DNA of 64,000 nucleotides from Pseudoalteromonas marina. GTDB taxonomy: Bacteria > Pseudomonadota > Gammaproteobacteria > Enterobacterales > Alteromonadaceae. Of the stretch, positions 16,497 through 25,913 are shown piece by piece; position 1 is the first letter of the stretch; each line of letters starts with the position of its first letter. The DNA lies in NCBI RefSeq assembly GCF_000238335.3, contig NZ_AHCB03000012.1:434001-498000 (forward strand), written 5' to 3'. The notes beneath the pieces were generated by a model. That model made no database searches. It was not told the origin of the DNA and saw nothing but the letters and a program-made list of their open reading frames with translations. Made by a program: the position numbers and the translations under genes.

Positions 16497-17654
16497 ATGC
16501 AGCGTTCTAGCACCGCTTTATTTGTATTTTCAATTCTCATAGGTTCAGTTGCGTTAACCGGTTGTGACCAAGTGACAGAGCAGTCGCAGGCAGCTGCTCC
16601 TAAAGCTGTGCCGGTAGGGGTTATTACGCTTAAAAAACAATCGCTAACTTTAAGGCAAGAGTTGCCTGGACGTATTAGTGCATTTCAAATTGCAGAAATA
16701 CGCCCGCAAGTAAGCGGTATTGTGCAATCACGTTTATTTACCGAGGGGTCTCAAGTAGAAAAAGGTCAAGCGCTTTACCAAATTAACCCTGCTACTTTTG
16801 AAGCCAACTTAGCGGCAAGTGAAGCTGCTGTTGCCCGCGCTGAAGCAAGCATTGCAAGCAGTAAAGCTAAAGCGTCTCGCTATAGTGAATTATTAAAAAT
16901 TAAAGCGGTTAGCCAGCAAGATTACGACGAGGCTGATGCAGCCTACAAGCAAGCAAAAGCAGAACTCCTTACTGCTCAAGCGCAGCTGCAAACCTCAAAA
17001 ATTAATTTAGAATACAGTCATGTCTCTTCGCCTATTAGTGGGCAAATTAGTAAATCGAATGTCACCGTAGGTGCATTAGTAAGTGCCAACCAAGCCACTT
17101 CTTTGGCAACAGTAACACAACTTGATCCTATCTATATTGATTTAACGCAGTCGAGTAGCGAATTAACTAAGCTTAAAAAAGCGATTGTTTCGGGCGATCT
17201 AAGTGTAGATTCAACTAGTCAAACCGATGTTGAACTTACTATGGAAGATGGCTCTTTATACTCTCATAAAGGCACTTTACAGTTTTCTGAGGTGACAGTT
17301 GACCCAAGTACAGGGTCGGTTACATTACGCGCTAAATTTCCTAACCCTGAAAAGTTACTACTTCCAGGGATGTATGCTCGCGCCTCAATTGTTGAAGGTG
17401 TTAAAAACGATGCTATTTTAGTTCCACAGCGCGGTGTTAGTCGAAATTCGAAAGGTGAACCTACCGCAATGGTTGTTAGCAAAAACAATACTGTAGAGAG
17501 CCGCGTTTTGAAAACAGACCGCACCATTGGATCTAATTGGCTTGTAACCGATGGCGTAATGGAAGGCGATAAACTGATTGTAGAAGGGTTACAAAAAATT
17601 CGCCCAGGCGCACCAGTTAGCCCATCTGAAGTTCAAACTGCTAAAGCGCAATAA
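16497..17654 (+). CDS. RND efflux periplasmic adaptor (AcrA/MexA family) lipoprotein
   Basis: 385 residues. ATG at 16497 is chosen over 16464 because the earlier codon lies inside the operator palindrome, while 16497 has AAAGGT upstream and opens a lipoprotein signal ending LTGC. The lipoyl half GRISAFQIAEIRPQVSGIV, a long alpha-hairpin (about 95-165, rich in Ala and Glu), and the second lipoyl half SPISGQISKSNVTVGALV are visible, then beta-barrel and membrane-proximal domains. It links the inner membrane pump to the outer membrane channel encoded downstream. Confidence 0.94.
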   Translation: MQRSSTALFVFSILIGSVALTGCDQVTEQSQAAAPKAVPVGVITLKKQSLTLRQELPGRISAFQIAEIRPQVSGIVQSRLFTEGSQVEKGQALYQINPATFEANLAASEAAVARAEASIASSKAKASRYSELLKIKAVSQQDYDEADAAYKQAKAELLTAQAQLQTSKINLEYSHVSSPISGQISKSNVTVGALVSANQATSLATVTQLDPIYIDLTQSSSELTKLKKAIVSGDLSVDSTSQTDVELTMEDGSLYSHKGTLQFSEVTVDPSTGSVTLRAKFPNPEKLLLPGMYARASIVEGVKNDAILVPQRGVSRNSKGEPTAMVVSKNNTVESRVLKTDRTIGSNWLVTDGVMEGDKLIVEGLQKIRPGAPVSPSEVQTAKAQ

Positions 17655-17666
17655 CGGAGAATTTAC

Positions 17667-20600
17667 ATGTCACGATTTTTTATCGATAGACCTATATTTG
17701 CTTGGGTACTTGCCATAGTAGTGATGCTAGCAGGTATATTAGCAATTAAAAGTTTACCCATTGCGCAGTATCCGTCTATAGCGCCGCCAGCAATAAGTAT
17801 TACGGCTACCTACCCAGGTGCATCGGCGCGTACGCTCGAAGATACTGTTACACAAGTGATAGAGCAAAAAATGAAAGGCTTAGATGGCTTGTTATACATG
17901 TCGTCAACGTCAGAGTCTAGCGGTTCAGCAACGCTCACACTGTCGTTTAGCGCTGAAACCGACCCTGATATTGCTCAGGTTCAAGTACAAAACAAGTTAG
18001 CTACTGCAACGCCACTATTACCTGAAGCCGTGCAAAGGCAAGGTGTTGTGGTTGCAAAGTCAGCCCGTAACTTTTTGATGGTTTATGCGTTTATGTCTAA
18101 AGATGGCAGCATGACCAACATTGATATTGGCGACTACGTGTCATCAAACGTGCAAGATATTGTTTCTCGTGTTGAAGGTGTGGGTGAAGTTCAGTTATTT
18201 GGCTCGCAGTATGCAATGCGTATTTGGTTAGATCCGGCTAAGCTTCAAAACTATAAATTAACGCCTGCAGATATAAGTGCATCTATCAGTGCTCAAAATG
18301 CACAAGTGTCGGCTGGGCAACTAGGTGCTATGCCTGCGGTGGCGGGACAGCAACTCAACGCGACTGTGACCGCGCAAAGCCGCTTACAAACTCCTGAGCA
18401 ATTTAGAAATATTTTAGTTAAAACCAATGCAGATGGCTCTTTTGTAAAGTTGAGTGATGTTGCCCGTGTTGAGCTAGGTGGTGAAAGCTACCGGGTTGTC
18501 GCGCGTTATGACGGAAAACCAGCTTCTGGCTTAGGGATTAAATTGGCCAGTGGCGCCAACGCGCTTGATACTGCGCAGGGTGTAAAAGATGCCATTGCTG
18601 AATTAGAGCCATTTTTTCCTGAGGGACTTGAAGCGGTTGTGCCTTACGACACTACACCATTTGTGGCGCTTTCAATTGAAAAAGTAATTCATACGCTTAT
18701 AGAAGCGGTTGTGTTGGTGTTTGTTGTTATGTACTTGTTTTTACAAAACTTTAGAGCAACGCTTATTCCAACAATTGCAGTGCCAGTGGTATTGCTGGGT
18801 ACGTTTGGTATTTTATACACTTTTGGTTACTCAATTAATACATTGACCATGTTTGCCATGGTGCTTGCCATCGGTTTACTAGTTGATGATGCCATTGTTG
18901 TTGTAGAAAACGTAGAGCGACTGATGACCGAAGAAAAACTCTCAGCGCTTGATGCAACCCGCAAATCAATGGACGAAATTAAAGGCGCACTTGTTGGTAT
19001 TGCAATGGTGCTTTCTGCTGTATTTATTCCGATGGCCTTTTTTAGCGGCTCGACGGGCATAATCTATCGTCAGTTCTCAATTACCCTTGTTTCTGCTATG
19101 GGTTTATCGGTACTTGTGGCGCTTATACTTACGCCGGCACTGTGTGCAACGCTTTTGAAGCCTAGCCATGTTCATAATGATAAGTCGTTATTTGGTAAAT
19201 TTTTTACAGGGTTTAACCGCGGGTTCGACAAAACAAATTCGGGTGCGCAAAGCTTTGTGAGCCGTATGATCAAACATGCTAAACGCTACCTTGTGATATA
19301 CTTTTTAATTGTAAGTGGAATGGCTTATGTGTTTTCAAATTTACCCACCGCATTCTTACCAGATGAAGACCAAGGCATATTATTTAACCAAGTTTCGTTA
19401 CCTGCGGGTTCTACAACCGAGCAAACACTTGAAGTGGTTAAAAAAGTAGAAAACCACTACTTGAACGAACAATCTGAAGCAGTAAACGGTATTTTTACTG
19501 TTACCGGGTTTAGCTTTGCAGGTTCTGGCCAAAACTCAGCAATAGGGTTTGTTAATCTTAAGCATTGGGATGAACGCCAGCGTGATGATTTATCTGTGCA
19601 AGGTGTAGCAGGTAAAGCTATGGGGTACTTTTCCAGTATTAAAGAAGCGTTTGTGTTTGCTTTTCCACCACCAGCTATTGTAGAACTGGGAACAGCAAAT
19701 GGTTTTAATATATTTTTACAAGACCGTGTAGGTTTGGGCCACGATGCGCTTTTAGCAGCACGTAATCAACTATTAGGTTTAGCAAGCCAAAGCCCGATAT
19801 TGGCTGGTGTACGCCCTAATGGTCAAGAAGATATGCCAGAAATACAACTCGATACCGATTTAGCTAAAGCACAAGCATTGGGTGTGTCGCAAACCGATAT
19901 TAATAACACCCTTGCTACGGCTTGGGGTAGTAGTTATGTAAATGACTTCATTGACCGTGGGCGTGTTAAAAAAGTATATATGCAAGGCGATGCTGAATCT
20001 CGAATGGTGCCTGAAGATTTAAATAAGTGGTATGTACGTAATAATGAGGGTGATATGGTTCCGTTTTCTGCCTTTGCAACAGCCTATTGGACTTATGGTT
20101 CGCCGCGTTTAGAGCGTTACAATGGCTTTTCAGCAATGGAAATACAAGGAACCGCTGCACCTGGTTACAGCACAGGACAAGCAATGGATGAAATGGAGCG
20201 TTTGGTAAAACAGCTGCCAAATGGTATTTCGTCTGAATGGACCGGTATTTCATTTCAAGAACGCTCTAGCAGCGGCCAAGCACCTTTATTGTATGGTTTG
20301 TCGTTGTTATTTGTATTTTTATGTTTAGCGGCTCTTTATGAAAGTTGGTCGGTACCGTTTGCGGTTATGATGATTGTTCCGTTAGGTATATTTGGTGCTG
20401 CTATGGCTGCATTGGGTAGCGGATTATCAAACGATATTTACCTGCAAGTGGGCTTATTAACTACGATAGGGTTAGCGTCTAAAAATGCCATATTAATTGT
20501 GGAATTTGCTATCCATAAAATGGACGAAGGGTTTGATTTAGTTGAAGCGGCTGTGGCTGCAGTAAGGCTGCGTTTACGCCCAATTTTAATGACTTCAATG

Positions 20601-20798
20601 GCCTTTATTTGTGGTGTTATTCCACTCGCTATTGCATCAAGTGCAGGCTCTGGTGCGCAAAACGCATTAGGCATTTCAATTATTGGTGGAACACTCGCAT
20701 CTTCTATTTTGGTTGTTGTTTTTGTGCCGCTGTTTTTTGTATTAGTACGCCGTGTATTCCCTGCAAAAGAAAAAAACACTAACGAGGAGACAGCATAA
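17667..20798 (+). CDS. RND multidrug efflux pump (AcrB/MexB, HAE1 family)
   Basis: 1043 residues, typical of AcrB (1049). The start [17 protein letters not shown] is the first membrane segment. The proton-relay aspartate pair is in [17 protein letters not shown] (near residue 405) and the lysine partner in [15 protein letters not shown] (near 938). Two large periplasmic loops separate the membrane halves. The pump exports hydrophobic drugs and other amphiphiles by proton antiport as a trimer. It starts 12 bases after the adaptor with GGAG upstream, and its TAA shares a base with the ATG of the outer membrane factor. Confidence 0.97.
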   Translation: MSRFFIDRPIFAWVLAIVVMLAGILAIKSLPIAQYPSIAPPAISITATYPGASARTLEDTVTQVIEQKMKGLDGLLYMSSTSESSGSATLTLSFSAETDPDIAQVQVQNKLATATPLLPEAVQRQGVVVAKSARNFLMVYAFMSKDGSMTNIDIGDYVSSNVQDIVSRVEGVGEVQLFGSQYAMRIWLDPAKLQNYKLTPADISASISAQNAQVSAGQLGAMPAVAGQQLNATVTAQSRLQTPEQFRNILVKTNADGSFVKLSDVARVELGGESYRVVARYDGKPASGLGIKLASGANALDTAQGVKDAIAELEPFFPEGLEAVVPYDTTPFVALSIEKVIHTLIEAVVLVFVVMYLFLQNFRATLIPTIAVPVVLLGTFGILYTFGYSINTLTMFAMVLAIGLLVDDAIVVVENVERLMTEEKLSALDATRKSMDEIKGALVGIAMVLSAVFIPMAFFSGSTGIIYRQFSITLVSAMGLSVLVALILTPALCATLLKPSHVHNDKSLFGKFFTGFNRGFDKTNSGAQSFVSRMIKHAKRYLVIYFLIVSGMAYVFSNLPTAFLPDEDQGILFNQVSLPAGSTTEQTLEVVKKVENHYLNEQSEAVNGIFTVTGFSFAGSGQNSAIGFVNLKHWDERQRDDLSVQGVAGKAMGYFSSIKEAFVFAFPPPAIVELGTANGFNIFLQDRVGLGHDALLAARNQLLGLASQSPILAGVRPNGQEDMPEIQLDTDLAKAQALGVSQTDINNTLATAWGSSYVNDFIDRGRVKKVYMQGDAESRMVPEDLNKWYVRNNEGDMVPFSAFATAYWTYGSPRLERYNGFSAMEIQGTAAPGYSTGQAMDEMERLVKQLPNGISSEWTGISFQERSSSGQAPLLYGLSLLFVFLCLAALYESWSVPFAVMMIVPLGIFGAAMAALGSGLSNDIYLQVGLLTTIGLASKNAILIVEFAIHKMDEGFDLVEAAVAAVRLRLRPILMTSMAFICGVIPLAIASSAGSGAQNALGISIIGGTLASSILVVVFVPLFFVLVRRVFPAKEKNTNEETA

Positions 20799-22204
20799 TG
20801 CATATAAAAACCTTTTCGTTGAGTGTGCTTACGTTGGCTGCTTTAAGTGGGTGCCAGTTGGCACCTGAACAGCAAAATTTAGCGCTGCCAGTACCCGAAA
20901 CGTATTCAGTTCAAACAGAACAAGCCACAGTTAACACATTAAAGTGGCAGCAGTTTTTTAGCGATAAAAAATTACAGGTGCTTATAGGTCAAAGCCTTGA
21001 GCACAACAAAGATCTGCAAATTGCGATGCTCAATGTACAGCGGGTACGTGGGTTGTATCAAATAGAAAACTCAGTATTGTATCCGTCCTTAAATGTTAAT
21101 GGTTCGGGCACTCGCCAGCGTCTGCCTGCAAGTTTAACAAGTACTGATGAGGCCACTATAAGCTCGCAATACAGTGCTACTGTAGGTATTACCTCTTACG
21201 AATTAGATATATGGGGTAAGGTTCGTAACCAAACTCAACAAGCACTGCAAAATTTATACTCTACTGAGCTTACTCAATACAGTACGCAAGTGTCGCTGGT
21301 AGCAGAGCTGGCTAATGCGTGGCTTAATTATGCAACCGATCAACAGTTACTTGGGCTTGCTGAGGAAACATTAAAATCGCAACAAGCGTCGCTTGGGCTT
21401 ACTCAAAAAAGTTTTGATTTAGGCGCAGCATCTAAAATTACGTTAGAGCAATTGAAAAGTACCGTTGCCAGCGCAAAGGTTGATATTGCAACGTATAAAC
21501 GTTTATTAAAGCGCGATAAAAACGCACTTGATTTATTAGTAGGAAAACCAGTAAGTCCTGAGCTTCTGCCAAATAAGGTGCTGGACTCGTTATTGGCGTT
21601 GCCTAAAATACCGGTTGGTTTACCTTCTGATTTATTAACTCAACGCCCAGATATTAAAGCAGCAGAACATCAGTTATTGGCTGCTAATGCCAACATTGGT
21701 GTAGCGCGTGCTGCTTTTTACCCCAGTATTAGCTTAACGGCTAATGCGGGTACTGCCTCTAACGATTTAAGTGATTTATTTGATGCAGGTTCGGGTACGT
21801 GGAGTTTTATTCCATCAGTTACTTTACCTATTTTTAATATGGGCAGAAACCAAGCTCAGCTAGATGTTGCTAAAGCCGACCAACAAATTGCTGTAGTTAC
21901 TTATCAGCAAAAAATTCAGCAAGCATTTCGCGAAGTCGCCGATGCGTTAGCAGACAACGAAGGCTATCAAGCGCAATTAAGTGCACTTGATATGTTACTA
22001 CAAAGCCGAGAGTCTACATTTTCGCTATCAAAGGCGCGTTACGATAAAGGTGTTGATAGCTATTTACAAGTCCTTGATGCACAACGCAGCTGGTACAGTG
22101 CACAGCAACAGCAAATTTTGGGTCAACAGGCTTTGTTAGCTAGCCAAATTAGCCTTTATAAAGTAGTGGGCGGTGGCTGGGAGAAAAGCGATCTAACCAA
22201 CTAA
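20798..22204 (+). CDS. RND outer membrane factor (OprM/NodT family) lipoprotein
   Basis: 468 residues with a lipoprotein signal [19 protein letters not shown] (Cys19). Two OEP repeats follow: about 55-245 and 270-455, each with long coiled helices, including SYELDIWGKVRNQTQQ and LTQRPDIKAAEHQLLAAN, both diagnostic of OprM. It forms the trimeric outer membrane channel of the pump. The start overlaps the pump stop by one base (TAATG), so all three efflux genes are one operon. Confidence 0.95.
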   Translation: MHIKTFSLSVLTLAALSGCQLAPEQQNLALPVPETYSVQTEQATVNTLKWQQFFSDKKLQVLIGQSLEHNKDLQIAMLNVQRVRGLYQIENSVLYPSLNVNGSGTRQRLPASLTSTDEATISSQYSATVGITSYELDIWGKVRNQTQQALQNLYSTELTQYSTQVSLVAELANAWLNYATDQQLLGLAEETLKSQQASLGLTQKSFDLGAASKITLEQLKSTVASAKVDIATYKRLLKRDKNALDLLVGKPVSPELLPNKVLDSLLALPKIPVGLPSDLLTQRPDIKAAEHQLLAANANIGVARAAFYPSISLTANAGTASNDLSDLFDAGSGTWSFIPSVTLPIFNMGRNQAQLDVAKADQQIAVVTYQQKIQQAFREVADALADNEGYQAQLSALDMLLQSRESTFSLSKARYDKGVDSYLQVLDAQRSWYSAQQQQILGQQALLASQISLYKVVGGGWEKSDLTN

Positions 22205-22353
22205 GTAAGGGTTTTAGCTGTAAACACCTTTTTGCACCTAATTAACTAGATTTATATAGGGCTAAATACTTATTTATGAGTGAAAGGCGTATTTCAAAAT
22301 GATTAAGTATTTGCCTTATTGTCGAGTCTAATCACTTGGCAGTGGAGCTTTGT

Positions 22354-22968
22354 ATGAAAACTAAAAGACAGACAGATCCAGCGATAGCCAAAGCGCGTCG
22401 TGATCAGGTTTTAACTGCGGCGGCTGAATGCTTTCGTCGTAAAGGCTTTCATGCTGCAGGTATGGCTGAAATATCCAGAACAGCAGGAATGAGTGCCGGG
22501 CATATTTATAACTACTTTGAAAGTAAAGAAGCCATTATAGAAAGTATTATTGAAAAAGATATGGAAGAAATGTTTTCTATATTTGAGCATTTTGAAGGGC
22601 AACCAGAAGATACGCTCACAGTATTATTGAACGGTTTAAATATCGGCGTTCAAAGGCATATGGATACCGGTGAATGTGCGGTTGATTTAGAAATGCTCGC
22701 TGAAGCTGGTAGAAACGTAAAGGTAGCTAAACTATTACGTGATGCTGACACGCAAGCGCGAAATAGAATGCGCCAATTGCTAATAAGTGAACGCAGTGTG
22801 ATAAAAGGCATAGATGAGGTAGAGCTAGAAAGCCGTATTAATGTTATTTTTTCAGTAATGGCAGGCTTACTTTTGCGAAAAGTGCTTTACCCCGAACTTA
22901 CCGAAGAGACAGTTTTAATTGCGCTTCGCCCAGCGATGAAAACGTTGTTAATGCCGTTTGAAGATTAA
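22354..22968 (+). CDS. TetR/AcrR-family regulator, likely repressor of the RND operon
   Basis: 204 residues from ATG at 22354 (GGAG seven bases upstream; an upstream TTG is less likely). The TetR helix-turn-helix spans about residues 15-60: FRRKGFHAAGMAEISRTAGMSAGHIYNYFESKE. The variable ligand-binding half follows. It lies 149 bases after the efflux operon in the same direction and is the natural candidate to bind the palindrome at 16453. A 9-base inverted repeat (AAATACTTA 22264-22272 and 22304-22312) lies upstream and could be an operator of its own. Confidence 0.88.
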   Translation: MKTKRQTDPAIAKARRDQVLTAAAECFRRKGFHAAGMAEISRTAGMSAGHIYNYFESKEAIIESIIEKDMEEMFSIFEHFEGQPEDTLTVLLNGLNIGVQRHMDTGECAVDLEMLAEAGRNVKVAKLLRDADTQARNRMRQLLISERSVIKGIDEVELESRINVIFSVMAGLLLRKVLYPELTEETVLIALRPAMKTLLMPFED

Positions 22969-22999
22969 AATAGTGCTATTAAAATGCATAAACTATGTG

Positions 23000-23021
23000 C
23001 CCGCTATATTAGCGGGTTTAT
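23000..23021 (+). terminator. Likely terminator of the TetR gene
   Basis: Seven-base stem CCCGCTA (23000-23006) with TAGCGGG (23010-23016), loop TAT, then TTTATAG. The T-tract is short, so termination may be partial. Confidence 0.6.
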
Positions 23022-23040
23022 AGTATTAACAACCGTTTAA

Positions 23041-23240
23041 AGTAATACCAAGCCGCAATAATACTTAATCATTTTGTGGGGCTAAACGCCTCGCTATTTA
23101 CGTTAAAAAACTCTCATTTACGACTGCATGAATGCAGAGCTATTGCCGATGACAACTAAATAGCGAATTTTTTCCTAGCTATCAAGACGTTTTTCCATCT
23201 TCAAAATAGATCATTTAAGTAAGCGAATAGGTATAGTTAT
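23041..23240. repeat. Possible second type of intergenic repeat element
   Basis: The left end (from TAATACCAAGCCGC) and the complement of the right end (from ACTATACCTATTCGC) are alike, both leading into CTTAA-ATCAT/TGATCT and ATTTTG, as imperfect inverted ends would. A hairpin CTGCAT-GA-ATGCAG lies inside near 23124-23138, with the same CAT-GA-ATG centre as copy A at 10303. There is only one copy in the window, so the boundaries and the repeat nature are inferred. Confidence 0.35.
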
Positions 23241-23242
23241 GT

Positions 23243-24343
23243 TTAAAAGCGTTCTACAGACCAGTTTAGAGCCACAACAGCAATACCTATAGACCCTGCT
23301 GGCATTAACCATTTTACGTACCAAGCGGTTTTTCTAAATGCAATTAATAAAGGCAACGCTACTAATAAAATACTAAGTTGGCCTATCTCTACCCCTAAAT
23401 TAAATGCCAATATGCTCATTAATTGATAGTTACTCGACAAACCTAATTCACCAAGTACACTCGCAAATCCCATTCCGTGAAGTAACCCAAAAGCAAATGT
23501 CAGCCAGCCTAAACGCAAAACAACGGGCCAAACATTATTGAGGGCTGCAAACAATACAGAAATTGCAATAATTAGTTCAACCCAGCGAGTATTGAGAGAT
23601 ATTAAATTAAGCGCTGTTGCTGTAAGCGTTATAGAATGAGCAAGCGTAAATGCTGTAACAATCCATGCAGTGTGTTTGATAATGTGTTTTTTAGAGCTAA
23701 TGGGCTGCCAGGTGTTTTTATCACGGGTTAAAACACAAGTTAGTAATAGCGCAATTAAAAATAAAATATGATCGATGCCTATCCAAATATGTAATACGCC
23801 CTGATACACATATTCTGTAAAGGTATCTAAATAGCTCGACTGCTTAGTATTAAAGGTTTGGGTAGGCTCATTTATACTAAACACACGTGCTATGTTATTC
23901 ACATTAACAATGACCTTATGATTTGCGTCATCTTGAAAAAAGGCTGAATACTTAAGCGTGATCTCGTTATTTGTTAAACACGAAAATGACACAGGTAATA
24001 CCAAGTAAGGCTGATTAAAGTGCTCACTTAGCTGGTAATTGTTATTTACAGTGAGTGCGCAAGTTTGTTCGTTTTGTTCTGCGATAAGATTGTTTTTTAT
24101 AAATGCGTTAATTGAGTCCCGTTTTGCTTTTATTTCAGACCAGGTAATGTTGGCATTTTGGTCTAAGTCGAGCGCTATAACGTGCTCTAAATCTGCAACA
24201 TTGATTTCCCAATTGCCGCTGTATTGAGCTGTATTGTTGCTATTGAGCGTAATGTAGCCGGTGCTTAACTGGTGCGCAAAAGCTGCTGTTGAAAATAATA
24301 AGCTTAACAACATAATAGAAAATACGCGTATTAATATTCTCAT
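23243..24343 (-). CDS. HupE/UreJ-family membrane protein
   Basis: 366 residues from ATG at 24343; an in-frame GTG at 24352 overlaps the TPR stop but is too close to the ribosome site. A signal peptide ending AAFA is followed by a soluble periplasmic part (about 25-180) and then six or seven membrane segments with the HupE/UreJ marks GIDHILFLIALLL, TAFTLAHSITL, FAFGLLHGMGFASVL and LGVEIGQL. The soluble part includes an EF-hand-like loop D-L-D-Q-N-A-N-I-T-W-S-E. Relatives move nickel or cobalt. Last gene of the DUF4331 operon. Confidence 0.85.
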   Translation of the reverse strand: MRILIRVFSIMLLSLLFSTAAFAHQLSTGYITLNSNNTAQYSGNWEINVADLEHVIALDLDQNANITWSEIKAKRDSINAFIKNNLIAEQNEQTCALTVNNNYQLSEHFNQPYLVLPVSFSCLTNNEITLKYSAFFQDDANHKVIVNVNNIARVFSINEPTQTFNTKQSSYLDTFTEYVYQGVLHIWIGIDHILFLIALLLTCVLTRDKNTWQPISSKKHIIKHTAWIVTAFTLAHSITLTATALNLISLNTRWVELIIAISVLFAALNNVWPVVLRLGWLTFAFGLLHGMGFASVLGELGLSSNYQLMSILAFNLGVEIGQLSILLVALPLLIAFRKTAWYVKWLMPAGSIGIAVVALNWSVERF

Positions 24344-24348
24344 AACAT

Positions 24349-25356
24349 TCACATCCTTTTTGCTTGAACAATCAGCGCTTGGTCGATATTCATTTTAGCT
24401 TGTTGCCAGTTAATATTGGCCCAATACAAGGCTTTAGATTTGTTTGGCTGCACGTGAATATAATAGTTGGCGAGGTCACTTGCGTGAAAGCTGTCGTGGC
24501 GAATTTCTCTGAGCTCTACTCGTTGCTTCATGGCGTTTTGCCATTTGTATTGTGTTGTGTTTAGTTTTTTTTCTGCGATGGCTAAGCGTAGCAAAAGCGC
24601 ATCTTCTAGATCGTGCGATTCTTTTAATAAATTACTTAATTTGGTTATCACTTGCTGTGGCTTGTTTAAGCCCAGTTGTATGTCTGCCCATAAAGCAATT
24701 AGGCTTACTGGAGAGTTTACTAAATTTATATTTTCAAGGTGCTTTAATGCGTTTGTGTAGTTTTGTAATCTAAAGCTCATTTCAGCTAGGACATGTTTTG
24801 TATTGAGTCCAATAGGCTTATTGTTCGTTAGCTTTACTAAAGATTGATAACTTCTTAATAAATTACCGTGCTGACTTTGCACGTCTAGTACACAAGTACT
24901 GGCCGTTAATGTGCTTACCCTTGTTATTAGTGCTAAGCAATGCTGTTTAGCAAGTTCAAACTGGCCTTGTGTCATGTACAAATTAGCCAGCAATAGATGA
25001 GTGTTGCTGTGATCAGGCGTTATTTTTAAAACACTATTAGCAATGTTTATCGCATCATTAAACAAATGCTCTTTTTGTAAAACGCGTGCATATAAATAGC
25101 CTACCTGTGGCGTTGGCTCATTTAAGTATATTTCTGCGAGCCTGTTTTTGAGTACCCCTTGCATATGCTCCGTTTGTCCAACGAATTGACTTTTATTGAC
25201 TAGATTTTCTATTTCATTTATCGATAGTGAGGCAGTTAAATCCGATTTAGTGACTGCTATTACGTCGTTGTCATTAGGTGTATAAGCCGCTGCAAAAAGC
25301 TCAAATGAGCACACTAAGCTTAATGTAATCATCAGGTTTACTAGAGGTGATTTCAT
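24349..25356 (-). CDS. Exported TPR-repeat protein
   Basis: 335 residues from ATG at 25356 (AAGGATACAAAT upstream), opening a signal peptide, MKSPLVNLMITLSLVC...FAAA. Tetratricopeptide-like helical pairs fill most of the protein: DHSNTHLLLANLYMTQGQFELAKQHC is the clearest, with others around residues 70-130 and 180-240. It probably acts as a periplasmic scaffold. Its stop overlaps the potential GTG of the HupE gene (GTGA), so the two are coupled; it follows the cadherin-like lipoprotein by 42 bases. Confidence 0.78.
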   Translation of the reverse strand: MKSPLVNLMITLSLVCSFELFAAAYTPNDNDVIAVTKSDLTASLSINEIENLVNKSQFVGQTEHMQGVLKNRLAEIYLNEPTPQVGYLYARVLQKEHLFNDAINIANSVLKITPDHSNTHLLLANLYMTQGQFELAKQHCLALITRVSTLTASTCVLDVQSQHGNLLRSYQSLVKLTNNKPIGLNTKHVLAEMSFRLQNYTNALKHLENINLVNSPVSLIALWADIQLGLNKPQQVITKLSNLLKESHDLEDALLLRLAIAEKKLNTTQYKWQNAMKQRVELREIRHDSFHASDLANYYIHVQPNKSKALYWANINWQQAKMNIDQALIVQAKRM

Positions 25357-25398
25357 ATTTGTATCCTTAAAATAGCCATCCATGGCCGGTCAGCTTAT

Positions 25399-25902
25399 TT
25401 ACTGATTACTAATTAAATTATTAATATCTGTGTCTTTATTTGTAAACTCTCTTCCATTTACAGAGAGTGGCTCTGCATTCGGTGCTTGGTTAAATGCATC
25501 GCTAGTAAACTGAGCAAAGTCCACTTGCAAAGCTTCAATAGTGATATTAACCATTGCACTTACTTGGCTGTTAACGCCATCAGATACGCCAAAGGTAAAG
25601 CTATCTGTGCCCGTAACCTCTTTATTTGGTGTGTAAGTAAAGTTGCCATCAGCGTCAATATTTACCATGCCTAATGAAGGCTCATTGACCAATGAATAAG
25701 TAAGTGAATCACCTTCTTTATCTATGGCTGTAAGTGAGTCGGTAATATTCACCTCCGTTTGCGTTGTTAACATGATGTCGCTAACTGAGGGTGCTGTATT
25801 AACCTCAGGCAACGGCTTTTTATTGTCGTCATCATTGCTACACGCTCCCAGCGTTAATGCGCTAAGCAGAATACCTATATGCGTTATTTTTAAGTGTTGC
25901 AT
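25399..25902 (-). CDS. Cadherin-like/VCBS-type lipoprotein
   Basis: 167 residues with a lipoprotein signal ending LTLGAC (Cys21), then an acidic DDDNKK stretch. Residues 38-125 are one Ig/cadherin-like tandem domain: the NTAPSVSDIMLTT start, LTAIDKEGDSLTYSLV, and the closing DGNFTYTPNKEVTGTDSFTFGVSDG are diagnostic, with calcium-ligand style acidic residues. The C-terminal 40 residues are unassigned. It would be anchored in a membrane with its domain outward. It begins 11 bases after the DUF4331 gene and must share its transcript. Confidence 0.8.
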   Translation of the reverse strand: MQHLKITHIGILLSALTLGACSNDDDNKKPLPEVNTAPSVSDIMLTTQTEVNITDSLTAIDKEGDSLTYSLVNEPSLGMVNIDADGNFTYTPNKEVTGTDSFTFGVSDGVNSQVSAMVNITIEALQVDFAQFTSDAFNQAPNAEPLSVNGREFTNKDTDINNLISNQ

Positions 25903-25913
25903 TAGTTTACTCC

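Noticed and set aside
19966..20253. 95-codon minus-strand frame in the RND pump gene
   Set aside because: Fully opposite the conserved pump sequence, no start context or domain.
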